A stretch of DNA of 64,000 nucleotides from Barthelona sp. PAP020 (taxonomy: Eukaryota; Metamonada: BaSk clade), in assembly GCA_040182905.1 (NCBI GenBank), contig JARQWU010000019.1:1-64000 (forward strand), read 5' to 3'. The position numbers and the translations under genes are program-made. The notes beneath the pieces were generated by a model. The model was not told the DNA's origin. It searched no databases and was given only the letters and a program-made list of their open reading frames with translations. This document shows positions 11,301 to 20,192 of the stretch, in pieces (positions within the stretch are counted from its first letter, which is position 1; each line of letters begins with the position of its first letter).

Positions 11301-14300
11301 AGCAATCAATATATCTTTATCTTCGATAATATCTGACAAAGATACAAGATTTGAAAGATTTTCTTTTAAACTAACGTTTTCAAGCAAAGGAATTTGATTT
11401 TCTTTGAGTGACCATAATAAATCAATGATTAATGGTGCTTTCAAAGAAACTAAAATGTTTTCAAAAAAATTGAAATTGAAATCATTGACTAATTCATTTG
11501 AAATATGTGATATAGTAATTTTATTTGGTTCAAATGATTTAACGGTTGTATTGAACTGTTTAGCAATATCAATTGCTTCTGCAAGTGAATACTGAGTCTC
11601 AATCAAAGATAATATACTGGCTTTATCCCTTAAAACCCTTAATTCATCAAGATCTATATAAAACTTTGATTTCCCTTCTTTCTCATCAATATTATTCAAA
11701 ACATAATTTATACTATATTGATCACCATTATTACCTGCACAATATTTAGCTCCATCAAAGATTGAAACTTTTGTTGGTAAATATATCTCAAAACATCGAT
11801 TTCTAGCAGCTCTTGATAATTCACCAAACTTGTCATCCATTACAAAAAATAATCTAAAGTTCTCATGAGCTTTCAACGATAATAATGAAGCATCTGGAGT
11901 TTCTGTTAAAGTTAAAATACGTTCAGGCTCTAATAATGAATTTAATCGATCCAATACTGATGCAGAACATATATTAGCATTTGAAATGACAATCCAATCC
12001 CCATTTCTTACAGCATTGATTAAAGGTCCATTACGCCAAAGGAAAATACCTTTATTGTTATTTTTAGAGTATTGCTGAATAATGCTAAAGTCCTCTAACA
12101 AATAATCAACATTTCCCTTGAAAGATTGAAGAATATTTTCAACTATGATCAATTGTGCTGTATCAATCTCAAGTAATTTTCCCAATTGAACTAACCAATT
12201 CTGTGCAATGCCAAAATTATATTTTTCCATGGTCTTTTTAATGTGAGAAATCATATCATGTATCAAACGACGATAATATGTCATAAATTCAAACTGTTCA
12301 AAAGTACCAATCAAATCTGCAGTATCTATCGAACTGTTCAATATAATTTCAGAATATTCTTGACCACACAATTGACAAAAACCTTCAATCATTTCCATTC
12401 CTTGTTTTCCGATCAATAATAAAGGAGTTTTAGAAATAACTCCAGCTAACATTGCTCTGTAAGTCAATAAATAACTTGAAAAAGGTAGATATTTCAACAA
12501 ATTATAATTCTTTGTCTTATATTCAAAATTTCCAATCTTCAATGATCGTTTTTCCCTCGTTAATTGAGGTTTAACCATTGGAATATTTGGGAACTTTTCT
12601 ATCAATAAATTTGCAACAAAATCTTGATCTTTCTTTGTTCTAAACCTTTGTACGAATAGAATGTACCCTGCTTCAATAAAATTTGAATTTTCACTATAAT
12701 TAATCAATGATAACCAACGGAAAATATCTCGTAAATTGAATTCCCAAGGTGATCCTTTCATACCAATTCGATTAGAACTGATATTTTCATTCAAATCTTG
12801 TAAAAATGATAAGATTGCTGGAATATATTCCTCAATTTCTGGAAATTTCTCAAATAATATGCAAGCAAAGTCTTTTTGATTTAAACTATGAACAACAACA
12901 GTTGAAAATCGATTCACAAACGATTTAGGTAATCCTTTTCTACCTCCACCTTCTAATAAGGGATTTTGAGCCGCAAATATTCTGAAATTCTTATGAGATT
13001 TGATCTCCAATCCAATTTCAGGTATAAATAATGTCTTTCTATGATCTAATAATGCATTTAACCCTTCTAAAACAGTCTGAGGTGCTAAATTCATTTCATC
13101 CAACAAAATCCAATAACCTTGTTTGACACATTGTAATAAAGGTCCATCAATCCATTCAAAACCCTTAGATGAAGGTACATTTCTCCCTAACAGATCCATC
13201 ATATCTGTTTGATCAGATAAATTAACTCTAATAACAGTTTGTCCAACTCTTTTAGCTAAATCTTCAATCAAAGCAGTTTTACCAACACCAGGTGAACCTT
13301 CTAATAGAACAGGCTGACCTAATTGCAATGCTCTGATTACAGCTAACAAATTAAACCTTGTTGTTGAGGCGGACATGACTAAGTGGTCACTTACGTTGTT
13401 TATGTCTACAATTGGCAAACAAAAGGGTCCAACACTAAGGAATTCCTCATTATGAAATAAATGGTAACGATTACAATCAGAAGAAAAAAAAGGTAACATA
13501 TTTGGTTCACAAAAATCTTCTAAAATCAATCTTCTTTCTTCAAACCCTTTATCCGCAGAATATCTCAAGCGCAAGCTCAATCCATCCAATACGTACAAAC
13601 AGAATGCATGAATCAAAGTAAATTCACCAATGTTAATGTTTAAGTTCTGACAATCATTCAACCATTGAGCATTTTGAAGCATTTTGACAACAAAACTGGA
13701 TATGCCTCGAACATCTCGTATGGATAATGTTAATCTAGTTGAGTACTTAACTCTCAGGTATTCAATGAATTCAACTTCTTTATCTATCAAAGTTTCGATA
13801 ACGGAGCTATCAATAGCCTGGTTTGAATTTAAAAGATCCATGTATGTATCCTTAATCAATTCTTTCAATTCATCCTTCTTTTCTATGCTGAAAGGGACCC
13901 ATATTTCAGTTAATCTGGATCGCATTGCTGGAGACAGTTCTCTTTTACCAAAATCACCACCTGGATTCATTGTGGCAATAACTCTGAAATTAGGGTTACA
14001 GTATACTTCAGCATTTTCTCCTTGACTTTTTTCCGTCAATACAAGCATTCTTTCTGCTTCCAAAACACTATTCAAACGTTCTAAAACTGCATCGGGAGCC
14101 AAAGAAATTTCATCAATTAAAAAATAATTACCTTCAACTAAACACTGAACCAAAGGACCATCTTCCCATTCAAAAATAGTGTGATATTTGGTGTTTAAAG
14201 AGTTGAACAAATGAAAATCTTCATTATCTTCATTGATATCAGCAATAACTTTCTTTAATGCATTTAAAGTAGGTGATATATCATTGTAATCGTAAGCAAC

Positions 14301-17300
14301 ATCATATTTCTTTGCTAGTTCAGCGATTTGCTTGATAATCAAATCCCTATCACCTCTAGGCTTCAATTCTCCTAAGAAATCAGATGCATCAGTGTCTTGG
14401 TGACAATTCAAAATTTGTAATTTTTGATTGTCTAAAATAGCAGCTAATTGAGTTAAACTAGTTTTTCCTGTTCCTGTTGGACCTATTAATAGAGGATTCT
14501 CATTGTTAGCCAAAGCTATTTTAATTGAGTAAAAACTCTCTAAAGTACTGATGGTTGGTACAATTCTTGGATAATTATCTTGATTGAAATTCAGAATCAA
14601 TTCCTTAATACGCTTCAATTCTTTTGGTGGATAAATGTCATCATTTGATAACTCTTCAAGTTTATGTGGTTCGTCTTCTATTTGAGATCGAGATCCCTTT
14701 GAATTAGATTTGAACATTTTATAAAAAACTTTTCTGGCAATTTTCTTTTGATTTTCATTTCTCAATTTACCAGCTATTAGCAAATAACCCACAGCCCCAA
14801 GATGTTTCTTTGCTGGAACAAACTCTTCATCCTTTTCTTGTTGTTCTTCTTCCAATCGTTTACAACGGTAACCCCATCTAAACAAATCACGTAATGTCAT
14901 GAAAGCATGTTTCGCACTGAACACTTTGGAAGCCCTCAACGCTCGATCCAATTCGATAGATATCTTGACCATTTCCTTGCTCCAACTGTTAGAAATTGCA
15001 CATTTCTCTTCCAATATGGTAATCATTTCAAGGGAAGGTAATTCATCAATGAATATTTGAATAAATCTGTTTTTAAAAGCTCTAGAAAATAGTTTTCGTC
15101 CTCCGTATTCTCCTGCTGGATTTTGAGTGGCAAACAATATAAAACCACGCTTAGGTTTGATTAATTCATTTCTTTCGGCTATAAATAGCTCTCGATTATC
15201 ATCTAACAAACGATTTAAAGCTTCTAAAACATCAGATGGTGCCAAATTTAATTCATCTAAGATAATCCAATAACCATTACGCATAGCATCAACCAAGATT
15301 CCATCTTGCCATATTAATTTACCTTCTTTTGCTACATAATTACCAATATACTCTTGTATTTCAGTTCGATGATGATTATTGATACGTACAACCTTATGAT
15401 TGGTTTGATTTGCAAGATGATAAATCAATGATGTTTTCCCACTAGCAGTGGGACCTTCCAATAGAACAGGTAATTTTCCATACAAAGAAATTGCTTTAGC
15501 AACTTCTGTTAGATTCATCTTTACAGTAGGTGTTTCAATAAATTTTGTTCTAGCAACGTTTTCGCAAGTTCCTAGTGGAATTGGAGAATCTTCAATAATG
15601 ATAGTTTCATCTTGTCCAGTACAAAATGGTGATTTGGTATTTTTGGTTAATTTTGGTCTGTTCTTTGAAATATTTGAAAATTTTTCATAAAACATCTGTT
15701 GTAAGACATCTTTAGAACTTTTTTTCAAACAAGATAAAAAATTCAAACCAATTCCATCAACTATAGCTCTTTCTTTACCAATGAAAGGTGCTAAGGTGGC
15801 AATGTATTGTAAGGTACGTGATAATGTTCTTAATGAATAAGTGGGTATTTCATATACGTTTAAAACATCTTTCAAACCTATTTTTAAGAAATCCCTGGCA
15901 TCTAGATAAAACTCTGCAAGATTCCGTCTGATTTCCCCAGTTTCACCAGGTAAATATTTCTTTATGATCAATTCTAAATCACTCAGTTCTAGCACGGGCT
16001 TTACATAATACTCAATAAACTTCTCACGAATCATCAAGTTTAAATTCTTTTTTCCAACATCAGTAGCAGGATTCATGCAAGCAAATATTCGAAAATTTGG
16101 ATGTTTTTCAATAGGCTCTTTTAAACCAAACTCGTTTAAAGATATGGTTTTTACGTTGGGATCTAATAAGGGCAATAAGGCTTGTAATGTCTCAGGGGGT
16201 GCCATATTGATCTCATCCAACAATACCCAATCACCATGTCTAATCGCTGAAATAATAGCTCCTTCAATAAAAGTAAAGGGCAATAAAGTCTTTGGAGACT
16301 TGATCTGCAATAAAATGTTTTTGATTCTCTTACTCAATAATTTCCAATTGTTAAATTTAGCAAAATCAATGGGATTGATAAAACCAATATTCTTCGAATT
16401 GAATTTCTTCAAGACACCCTCGATAACCATCTGAATATTCTCCAAAAAGATAATATGATCACCTTGATTGTATAGCTTGCTGATAGTTTCTAATAAATTC
16501 TGTAAAAACTCTGGTTTAATTGAAAAGGTTTCTCTACTCAATGCATTAAATTCATTGAAAATCATTTTCATTGAAGAATTGATTTCAAATGGCTTAAACC
16601 CGCCAAAAAATTCATTGGCCTCAGTTTGAGAGGATAAATTGTGAACCAACAATTTTTTTTCCAACAATTCACTGAAATATTGAATAGTTGTAGTTTTACC
16701 ATCTCCTGTTTCACCAACCAATAAAACAGGTTCATTGTGCTTTATCGACAATGCAATTCGTTCTAACAATTGTCTTGTAGGTTCAGTTATGGCAAAATTT
16801 CTGTCAATAACGGCAGTTGAATGTTTAAAAGGAATGTTAACCCTACCAGCAACAATATAATCGGAATTAATTTCAAAAATGGGCGTGGAAATTGCATTTT
16901 CTAATACATTTTGATTGCATCCAAGATTCTCTCGAAGTAAATCAAGCAAAAAAGAAACATCTGCTGCATTAGAAACACTAGCAACAAAAATATCAATCAT
17001 ATTCTTCATGAGATCTTTTTGTATCGTCTCATTAATACTCTCATACGATATCTTATCATCTAATCTTGCTAATAAACGAATAAAAGAACCAAACCTGGGA
17101 ACCCTGTGACCTAATTCATTCATCGCCTCTATCATCACTTCATAACAAGCAATTAACCTAGGGCCTAAATGCCTTAAATGTGGATAACGAATCTCAATAA
17201 TATGCTGCATCTCTTGAGATGAATAATCTTCATGTGTCAATAAATACCATAGAGGAAAAAAAGGTACAGAATGCACAAGCCTATTTGAAGCCACTGTAGC

Positions 17301-18053
17301 AGTAGCTAACAATCTGAAATTTGAATGTACCTGAATAGTTTCTGCTGTAAATGGAATCATCAATTGGCCTCTACTCAAAACACTCTCAATCAATTCAAAC
17401 AAAGAAGGAGGACATTGATCAATATTTTTCAACAAAACCCAACCACCATTTCTAACAGCTTTAACCAAAACAGTTTCAACATAACGAAAAGATCCAGGTT
17501 CTTCGTCACTAACAATGGTTCCAATCAAATCTTTTGCATCAGAAGAATCAGATAGATAAATAATATCAAGTTTATTTTGTGTTTCATGAGCTAAATGTCT
17601 AACTATCAATTCCTTTCCACTACCGGGCTTTCCACTTAATAATATTGGATGCCTATTTAATAAATGTATGACTAATGACAGTTTCAAACTTTTCAATTTG
17701 TTTGTAATGACTATATCAGTTGGTTTCGATAAATGAGTTGATAAAGGAAATGGAAATCCTTCAAAAATTTTATGTGGAACATTATCATCAATAAAAACAT
17801 CATTTCTTTGCCAAAACTTATGAGAAAAATCATTGCGATAATTAATTAAGGTATAATACTCTTCTTCAGTTAAATGTTCTTTTAAATATTCATCAGAATA
17901 CTTATAATCAATGATAAGCTTTTCTATTTGATCATTGTCAAGATTATCAACAATATCATTTAAATAAACTGAACTTGGTTCATCAAATTCAAAACTATTT
18001 TGTTTCAAATGGTTGGAATGATGATTAATTTCTGATTCATTCATCTCAATCAT
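5319..18053 (-). CDS. MDN1: Midasin (Rea1), dynein-like AAA ATPase of 60S ribosome assembly
   Basis: The single 4244-residue ORF has the complete midasin layout. Six tandem AAA modules carry Walker A positions near residues 141 (GKPGSGK), 447 (GETGDGK), 867 (GPTASGK), 1191 (GPTGTGK), 1586 (GSPGVGK) and 1882 (GKQGMEM, degenerate). AAA2-AAA5 have intact Walker B motifs such as LLDEINMAP, ILDELNLAP, LIDEISLAP and LLDEMNLAP. AAA1 (LLKNIDQCP) and AAA6 (VISNANICS) do not. A long linker follows, then an Asp/Glu-rich tract (about 3560-3975), and a C-terminal MIDAS/VWA domain with DNSRS at about 4043 and a later SDGK motif. In the known system, Rea1 uses ATP hydrolysis to pull Ytm1/Erb1 and Rsa4 off pre-60S particles in the nucleolus and nucleoplasm through the MIDAS domain. 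It is slightly shorter than yeast or human midasin and has no intron. The ATG at 18053 is preceded by a T-run on the sense strand. Confidence 0.97.
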   Translation of the reverse strand: MIEMNESEINHHSNHLKQNSFEFDEPSSVYLNDIVDNLDNDQIEKLIIDYKYSDEYLKEHLTEEEYYTLINYRNDFSHKFWQRNDVFIDDNVPHKIFEGFPFPLSTHLSKPTDIVITNKLKSLKLSLVIHLLNRHPILLSGKPGSGKELIVRHLAHETQNKLDIIYLSDSSDAKDLIGTIVSDEEPGSFRYVETVLVKAVRNGGWVLLKNIDQCPPSLFELIESVLSRGQLMIPFTAETIQVHSNFRLLATATVASNRLVHSVPFFPLWYLLTHEDYSSQEMQHIIEIRYPHLRHLGPRLIACYEVMIEAMNELGHRVPRFGSFIRLLARLDDKISYESINETIQKDLMKNMIDIFVASVSNAADVSFLLDLLRENLGCNQNVLENAISTPIFEINSDYIVAGRVNIPFKHSTAVIDRNFAITEPTRQLLERIALSIKHNEPVLLVGETGDGKTTTIQYFSELLEKKLLVHNLSSQTEANEFFGGFKPFEINSSMKMIFNEFNALSRETFSIKPEFLQNLLETISKLYNQGDHIIFLENIQMVIEGVLKKFNSKNIGFINPIDFAKFNNWKLLSKRIKNILLQIKSPKTLLPFTFIEGAIISAIRHGDWVLLDEINMAPPETLQALLPLLDPNVKTISLNEFGLKEPIEKHPNFRIFACMNPATDVGKKNLNLMIREKFIEYYVKPVLELSDLELIIKKYLPGETGEIRRNLAEFYLDARDFLKIGLKDVLNVYEIPTYSLRTLSRTLQYIATLAPFIGKERAIVDGIGLNFLSCLKKSSKDVLQQMFYEKFSNISKNRPKLTKNTKSPFCTGQDETIIIEDSPIPLGTCENVARTKFIETPTVKMNLTEVAKAISLYGKLPVLLEGPTASGKTSLIYHLANQTNHKVVRINNHHRTEIQEYIGNYVAKEGKLIWQDGILVDAMRNGYWIILDELNLAPSDVLEALNRLLDDNRELFIAERNELIKPKRGFILFATQNPAGEYGGRKLFSRAFKNRFIQIFIDELPSLEMITILEEKCAISNSWSKEMVKISIELDRALRASKVFSAKHAFMTLRDLFRWGYRCKRLEEEQQEKDEEFVPAKKHLGAVGYLLIAGKLRNENQKKIARKVFYKMFKSNSKGSRSQIEDEPHKLEELSNDDIYPPKELKRIKELILNFNQDNYPRIVPTISTLESFYSIKIALANNENPLLIGPTGTGKTSLTQLAAILDNQKLQILNCHQDTDASDFLGELKPRGDRDLIIKQIAELAKKYDVAYDYNDISPTLNALKKVIADINEDNEDFHLFNSLNTKYHTIFEWEDGPLVQCLVEGNYFLIDEISLAPDAVLERLNSVLEAERMLVLTEKSQGENAEVYCNPNFRVIATMNPGGDFGKRELSPAMRSRLTEIWVPFSIEKKDELKELIKDTYMDLLNSNQAIDSSVIETLIDKEVEFIEYLRVKYSTRLTLSIRDVRGISSFVVKMLQNAQWLNDCQNLNINIGEFTLIHAFCLYVLDGLSLRLRYSADKGFEERRLILEDFCEPNMLPFFSSDCNRYHLFHNEEFLSVGPFCLPIVDINNVSDHLVMSASTTRFNLLAVIRALQLGQPVLLEGSPGVGKTALIEDLAKRVGQTVIRVNLSDQTDMMDLLGRNVPSSKGFEWIDGPLLQCVKQGYWILLDEMNLAPQTVLEGLNALLDHRKTLFIPEIGLEIKSHKNFRIFAAQNPLLEGGGRKGLPKSFVNRFSTVVVHSLNQKDFACILFEKFPEIEEYIPAILSFLQDLNENISSNRIGMKGSPWEFNLRDIFRWLSLINYSENSNFIEAGYILFVQRFRTKKDQDFVANLLIEKFPNIPMVKPQLTREKRSLKIGNFEYKTKNYNLLKYLPFSSYLLTYRAMLAGVISKTPLLLIGKQGMEMIEGFCQLCGQEYSEIILNSSIDTADLIGTFEQFEFMTYYRRLIHDMISHIKKTMEKYNFGIAQNWLVQLGKLLEIDTAQLIIVENILQSFKGNVDYLLEDFSIIQQYSKNNNKGIFLWRNGPLINAVRNGDWIVISNANICSASVLDRLNSLLEPERILTLTETPDASLLSLKAHENFRLFFVMDDKFGELSRAARNRCFEIYLPTKVSIFDGAKYCAGNNGDQYSINYVLNNIDEKEGKSKFYIDLDELRVLRDKASILSLIETQYSLAEAIDIAKQFNTTVKSFEPNKITISHISNELVNDFNFNFFENILVSLKAPLIIDLLWSLKENQIPLLENVSLKENLSNLVSLSDIIEDKDILIALTQYIQYSDNIVAFIRFIELFKKLLQNRKQWTIFWRLYYPTLTNLAKHLLPEICDYRATELAKLNLGTEFYFELTDFNDDSKQDLIYDFKHISINQLVTIVEIYNFAKNKLNPIILSKLGIIFCQINSPLYPSLPKAEIETEISNWNIRNTLIDIHQKFNHLKIEDLLTIESIITNLHPYLLSTPLTIDSLMNQLKNVFILMKIENYDLGIYQNMLNHVDFDNVEDSIFYCYWSGVGILNKISTWPDDPQYIVKTMKILDKQKELMIKNIQIFEGFYEHYFGGDYFDYHNVSPRFIEIADEIDIIGANLLKSHLASLNRLINSSLFRPDSLVQFKQNANMINIAIGALEKFLKSVNSDEKLKDRIDLLISLTTPVIVLLLCLLSLQEQSEVKDGKISLSCDEIPSLINLKDENDAYVVNSRELYGLLALFSKHQQRFEDPYFLNVITGIGIRYMRAYEENEIKEAMEGRAFTIKDDNLNQRAELKDGAFNDMVGKYQFEMFKEFANEENFEDTFKVVEEVQEIKMEIFKGNDDSKLLSRDFLRLWGSILCETAGIELPIVKVYVDDEIHKEFNNIQKFLTNKNILSQVLLLINKHSIDIKQIMNQDITDMVNIYEVSILSETKKLIGVLDALLDQIEIFLNDSLFHEDFNLLNLKHAVNKILNMELSLSLMNLASVVESLIGLIEEWNSVKPKMYKFLKSQEELSLLILSWRKIELNRYPQVLHRTRSQICDEALINGIHMLMISVLEPLVSDEVMDQEGIKCVLKQLKRYLLEGKLADFKVRLSMIKIIQQFIKQNTKHEAYNQGLLSFIRYFSSFETIVEDKLKELIKNEDIDTKMGKLIALASFKKKSGMKEEMEKDDEDEDAEYTGFGKFSTYHAFRQTTEKFRTDLMQINHSYFEICNQPVNTLYEEMITSFESIQTLTVPLFDSCNENNTMFTILFSILNDVTTVFKDEKINRAIKTKVLKTMVDSFKSYGFKGLKDKIMVSKTGILTKYYLPGHQSSSKILHSINVIDTLIKQSEHCHKTINESYKRFLVKVSGLLMKLSLSLISSMGLIRYNRLRIQKFASDSKSIIEPSRFRLNKGQLIGLDQILNTYKNLLRKDDSEGQAAVNGMIRSVKLLFDLEERLHLKLVTDAEVDELVNNYEIQRAKFERFADDRIIFSDIIDTCIDKEFDLLKENSMMTSDQRIIPSVDEYYHDIKGVKYHTRLLNDKLTQEEEEEEEEEENTLNSNSDIYIHIEKLTQYFKRLSKFSNDYRFYLNDVNEGRVDSKEIVGIVNELMGCEKYLESYTSNFSDLTNYFIDLTFYLLKEGFGEKEEEVEEIENEQEVKGEGLSNADTNNTETNNEDLDEERDFEELKGDEAPEMMDEDDKENDRNDFNDDKNAIVEDVEEDMNEFNSDLSDVEEDFDDFDDKLDHNGKEEQLMNEDMLDGEQDVDAQENEHQEMGVDQLEAADDELDEAGDTKEAEFDANDDISDMSDAEREDIDEERVPEAEAETEDSNEEQQDENFEDQQFEEQDVEDDQNLDDNEDETEEVQNDGENEEGNLEQEEEEEEENMQDQDDGVTEEEQHDELNADTQNEAGQDNGAGDGDDLGQVDNSEANSAPGQAAMGEAVDSAEIVEAVDGEADDDADEYGLDDTGTDDTKGARAEAIDDSEAMDNAADIFEDEKKKSNETEENNKSEKDLVGKVGMPQDEMDVDEVEVIENEIEDLRIPELINSASILANNLVEQLKIVLTPTRAARLSGGYKSGKRLNLKKLIPYIASNYRKDAIWLRRKQPDKLEYQVLLALDNSRSMSDMNAQYKAIESTAAIGKAFSQLEIGSFGVVSFGESAEMIHPMDIPMGDESLLNVLENFTFDAERTDFNNLLDLAINEFANTDSSQVDASILCHQLLFIVSDGKIPNRDVLINPLNHLKKNNVIIVFLIIDKDDKLMKTQKYVPVKDSTGKIIKMQKSLYVDTIPFEQYTILNDVDRLPDVLCDSIRECLQLLMNS
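6631..6652. repeat. TCT/GAA trinucleotide run in midasin
   Basis: A near-perfect TCT run that reads as a glutamate run on the coding (minus) strand, inside the acidic domain of midasin. It is a likely length-variable microsatellite that would not shift the frame. Confidence 0.85.
7621..7650. repeat. TCT/GAA trinucleotide run in midasin
   Basis: Ten trinucleotide units encoding a polyglutamate stretch just before the Asp/Glu-rich domain of midasin. It is an in-frame microsatellite. Confidence 0.88.
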
Positions 18054-19301
18054 GTAAAAAAAAAAACTTTTGACATTTCATTTTTCATTTTTATCTTTTA
18101 GATTGCAAATTTTCTTTATTTTCTTTTTAAATGTTAAGTTTCTTTGCATTTTTCTTGAAATTAAAAAAATTTGAAAGAAAAAGTATCATCTCAAAAACAA
18201 AAAAATAATTGGATTGTTTTTGATCCTTTCAAACAAATTTTGTTACTACACTTATTATATTGATGATAATCTCTCTGAAATTGAATGACTTTTTCAAGAG
18301 TAGTTAAACACCATTCATTGAAGGATGAATGATTCATATAAAACAAATATCCAATGTTTCGTTTTTTACTTAGATGTGAACCTTTTTCATTTTACACTTC
18401 AATGTTTGCTCGTTGTGATTATCAGGCAAAGACGAAAGAAGAAGAATCAAATATTAGAGATAAATCAAGTTGAACAAGGGCATAAATTAGTATTATTCAT
18501 AGGCCTGAATAAATAAGGGAGGATAATATTTATTACATGAAAGACCTTTGATCTTTTTCAACTTTGAACTAGCGGCAAAGCTTTAAAGTTTTGCTTCTAA
18601 ACAGAACAAAAAGGGAATTGGATATATATTTTGCAAGATTCTGCTCATAATTGATAATTTGCTTTCAAACGTTTGAAAGTAGTATCACATGAAATGTTTT
18701 ATTTTTTATTGTCACTGTATTTAGACGAAGTGAATGTTTTTCTGTGTTTCGACAGCAGAGAATAGCGTTGTGTTTCTTTACTGACTTTACATTCCTTTGT
18801 TTGCTGGTTTGGTGTTCTGCTTATTTTTTGACAAAAATAACCAAACTCAAATTTGAATAATAAAGAAGCCATTTCCTCAAAAAATATTGAAAAAGAAATT
18901 AAAAGGCCTATTGTTTTTGTCCAATCGAAATTTTTCCGATTCCTCCTTTTTTCCTCACGGTATTTTCATTAATCTACCCTGAAAGTTTTGACCTGCCACG
19001 GTGAATGCAAGAATACTTGCACAATTGAGATAAATTTGAAATATTTCGGAGCTTAAAGCTATTTTAAGCAATTAGTAAGACAAAATGTCACATTGCGCAT
19101 AGGGCTTAGCTCTCTGTTGACGTGCTGTGTAAGAGTAAGTCTGAAGAGAGAGGAGTTCCAATTTTCAATCCCAAAAGGATAGATACATCCTGTGTAAGAA
19201 GGTTCTGAATATCAAATAATTGGATTGGTTACTATGTAAGAGAACCACAAAAACAGAATTCATCCGCGCAGCCAATGAATGCATCAAAGTTTATTTGATT
19301 G
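18054..19301. other. Gene-poor spacer upstream of midasin
   Basis: About 1.2 kb without a supportable gene. The first 15 bases form an A-run (a T-run on the midasin sense strand) next to the midasin start. A 63-codon plus-strand reading at 18325-18516 has no protein character. The right part contains copy 2 of the dispersed repeat. I see nothing else. Confidence 0.5.
18921..19170 (+). repeat. Diverged dispersed repeat, copy 2 (inverted relative to copy 1)
   Basis: Matches the reverse complement of 359-606 over about 250 bp. The best block is GACCTGCCACGGTG (inside about 18986-19007). Shared flanking blocks are the GCAATTAGTAAGAC stretch (19069-19082) and GCATAGGGCTTAGCTCTC (near 19097-19114). 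The left end is a pyrimidine-rich stretch near 18935-18955. The two copies flank an 18-kb block holding the oxidoreductase, membrane protein and midasin genes. No transposase or terminal repeats are visible. Confidence 0.6.
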
Positions 19302-19787
19302 ATGGTATTTGCCAGCAAAAAAGTCATGGGAAGATTGATGAACAATGTGAAATACCTGAGTGGTAAGCAAAAATTAATGAAAGAAATAAGTTGATTCATC
19401 CAAAAACTCATGATTTCAATTATAGTACTTTAAACCATTTTACTAACCAATCAATCATCATCATTATTATCAATGCTGTCACTTTGTTCATTCATGTAAA
19501 TACCTGCAACTACCAATTGTCTTATGATTGAAATGTTCATTTTCAGAGAAATAAAATTTGACAATACTTCTGCACTGCACATCAGTTGTCAAAATGGTTA
19601 TTTTGATGTTGCCAAAATGCTCTTGGATTTTGGCACTGATGTTAATTTGTGTATGAATGGTGGTACTTCTGCATTGTTCATTTGTTGTCAAGAAGGTCAT
19701 CTTAATGTTGTGAAAGTGCTGTTGAATTGTGGAGCTGATGTTAATCTGTGTATTAATAAGGGTCCTCAATTTTTCCTTAGAATTTGA
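19302..19787 (+). pseudogene. Ankyrin-repeat gene remnant
   Basis: The stretch 19549-19787 encodes two clear ankyrin repeats, with LHISCQNGYFDVAKMLLDFG and then LFICCQEGHLNVVKVLLNCG, each ending in a DVNLC-type hairpin. The reading then breaks off at the start of a third repeat and meets a stop. A short upstream exon is possible. An ATG at 19302 opens 61 nt that end at a GTAAGC donor (19363), and joining to the acceptor ending at 19548 (TTTTCAGAG) gives an open frame. The more orthodox AG at 19546 would create a stop. With only two repeats, no other domain and a ragged end, a decayed or truncated member of an ankyrin family is more likely than an intact gene. Without the exon model, the ORF starts at the ATG at 19524. 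Confidence 0.45.
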
Positions 19788-20109
19788 CTGAAATTTTCCA
19801 GAATGAGTTTTTTAAATTGCCTTTTTTTTGTAAATAGATATATTTGTTTTAAAATTGAACCAAACTATTTGATATTTAAGATTATAAAGATTTAATTCCC
19901 TGTTTGTGTTAATTTAAAAATTGAAATTTTAGGAAAATGGAGAAAATGTAAAAGTAACAAATTGACAAATTAATTTAAACAAAAATATTTCCTTTTTTTT
20001 CTTTTTAAAAGATTATTTCAATGTTATTTAAAACATTAATAAAAAAATTTAGTAAAAAAAGAAAATATGCATTTAAATCAATCGAAGAAAATTATCATTC
20101 GCAAATATA
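19788..20109. other. AT-rich spacer before the tRNA gene
   Basis: About 320 bp of very AT-rich DNA with long A and T runs. No gene or structured element is visible. Confidence 0.5.
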
Positions 20110-20182
20110 TCCGGGTTGGCATAGTTGGTAGCGCATTCGCTTAGTAAGCGAAAGGTCGACGGTTCAAGTCCGTCACTCGGAA
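20110..20182 (+). tRNA. tRNA-Thr (anticodon AGT)
   Basis: The sequence folds into a cloverleaf. The acceptor stem TCCGGGT pairs with ACTCGGA with one G-T wobble. The D arm contains AGTTGGTAG with a weak stem. The anticodon stem TTCGC/GCGAA is perfect around the loop TTAGTAA, giving anticodon AGT (ACU threonine codon; A34 is normally modified to inosine). The T arm GACGG/CCGTC encloses TTCAAGT. The variable loop is AGGTC. The discriminator base is A at 20182 and no CCA is encoded, as expected for a nuclear eukaryotic tRNA. Internal A and B boxes (TGGCATAGTTGG and GGTTCAAGTCC) are present. There is no intron. Confidence 0.95.
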
Positions 20183-20186
20183 TTAG

Positions 20187-20192
20187 TTTTTT
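20187..20192 (+). terminator. RNA polymerase III T-run terminator
   Basis: Six T residues start five bases after the tRNA 3' end, the usual Pol III stop signal. Confidence 0.8.

Noticed and set aside
19069-19115. Weak resemblance of a piece of the dispersed repeat to U6 snRNA (a GCGCAA-x-GTGACA-like string)
   Set aside because: The surrounding conserved U6 blocks are absent and the order does not fit. A chance match is more likely.
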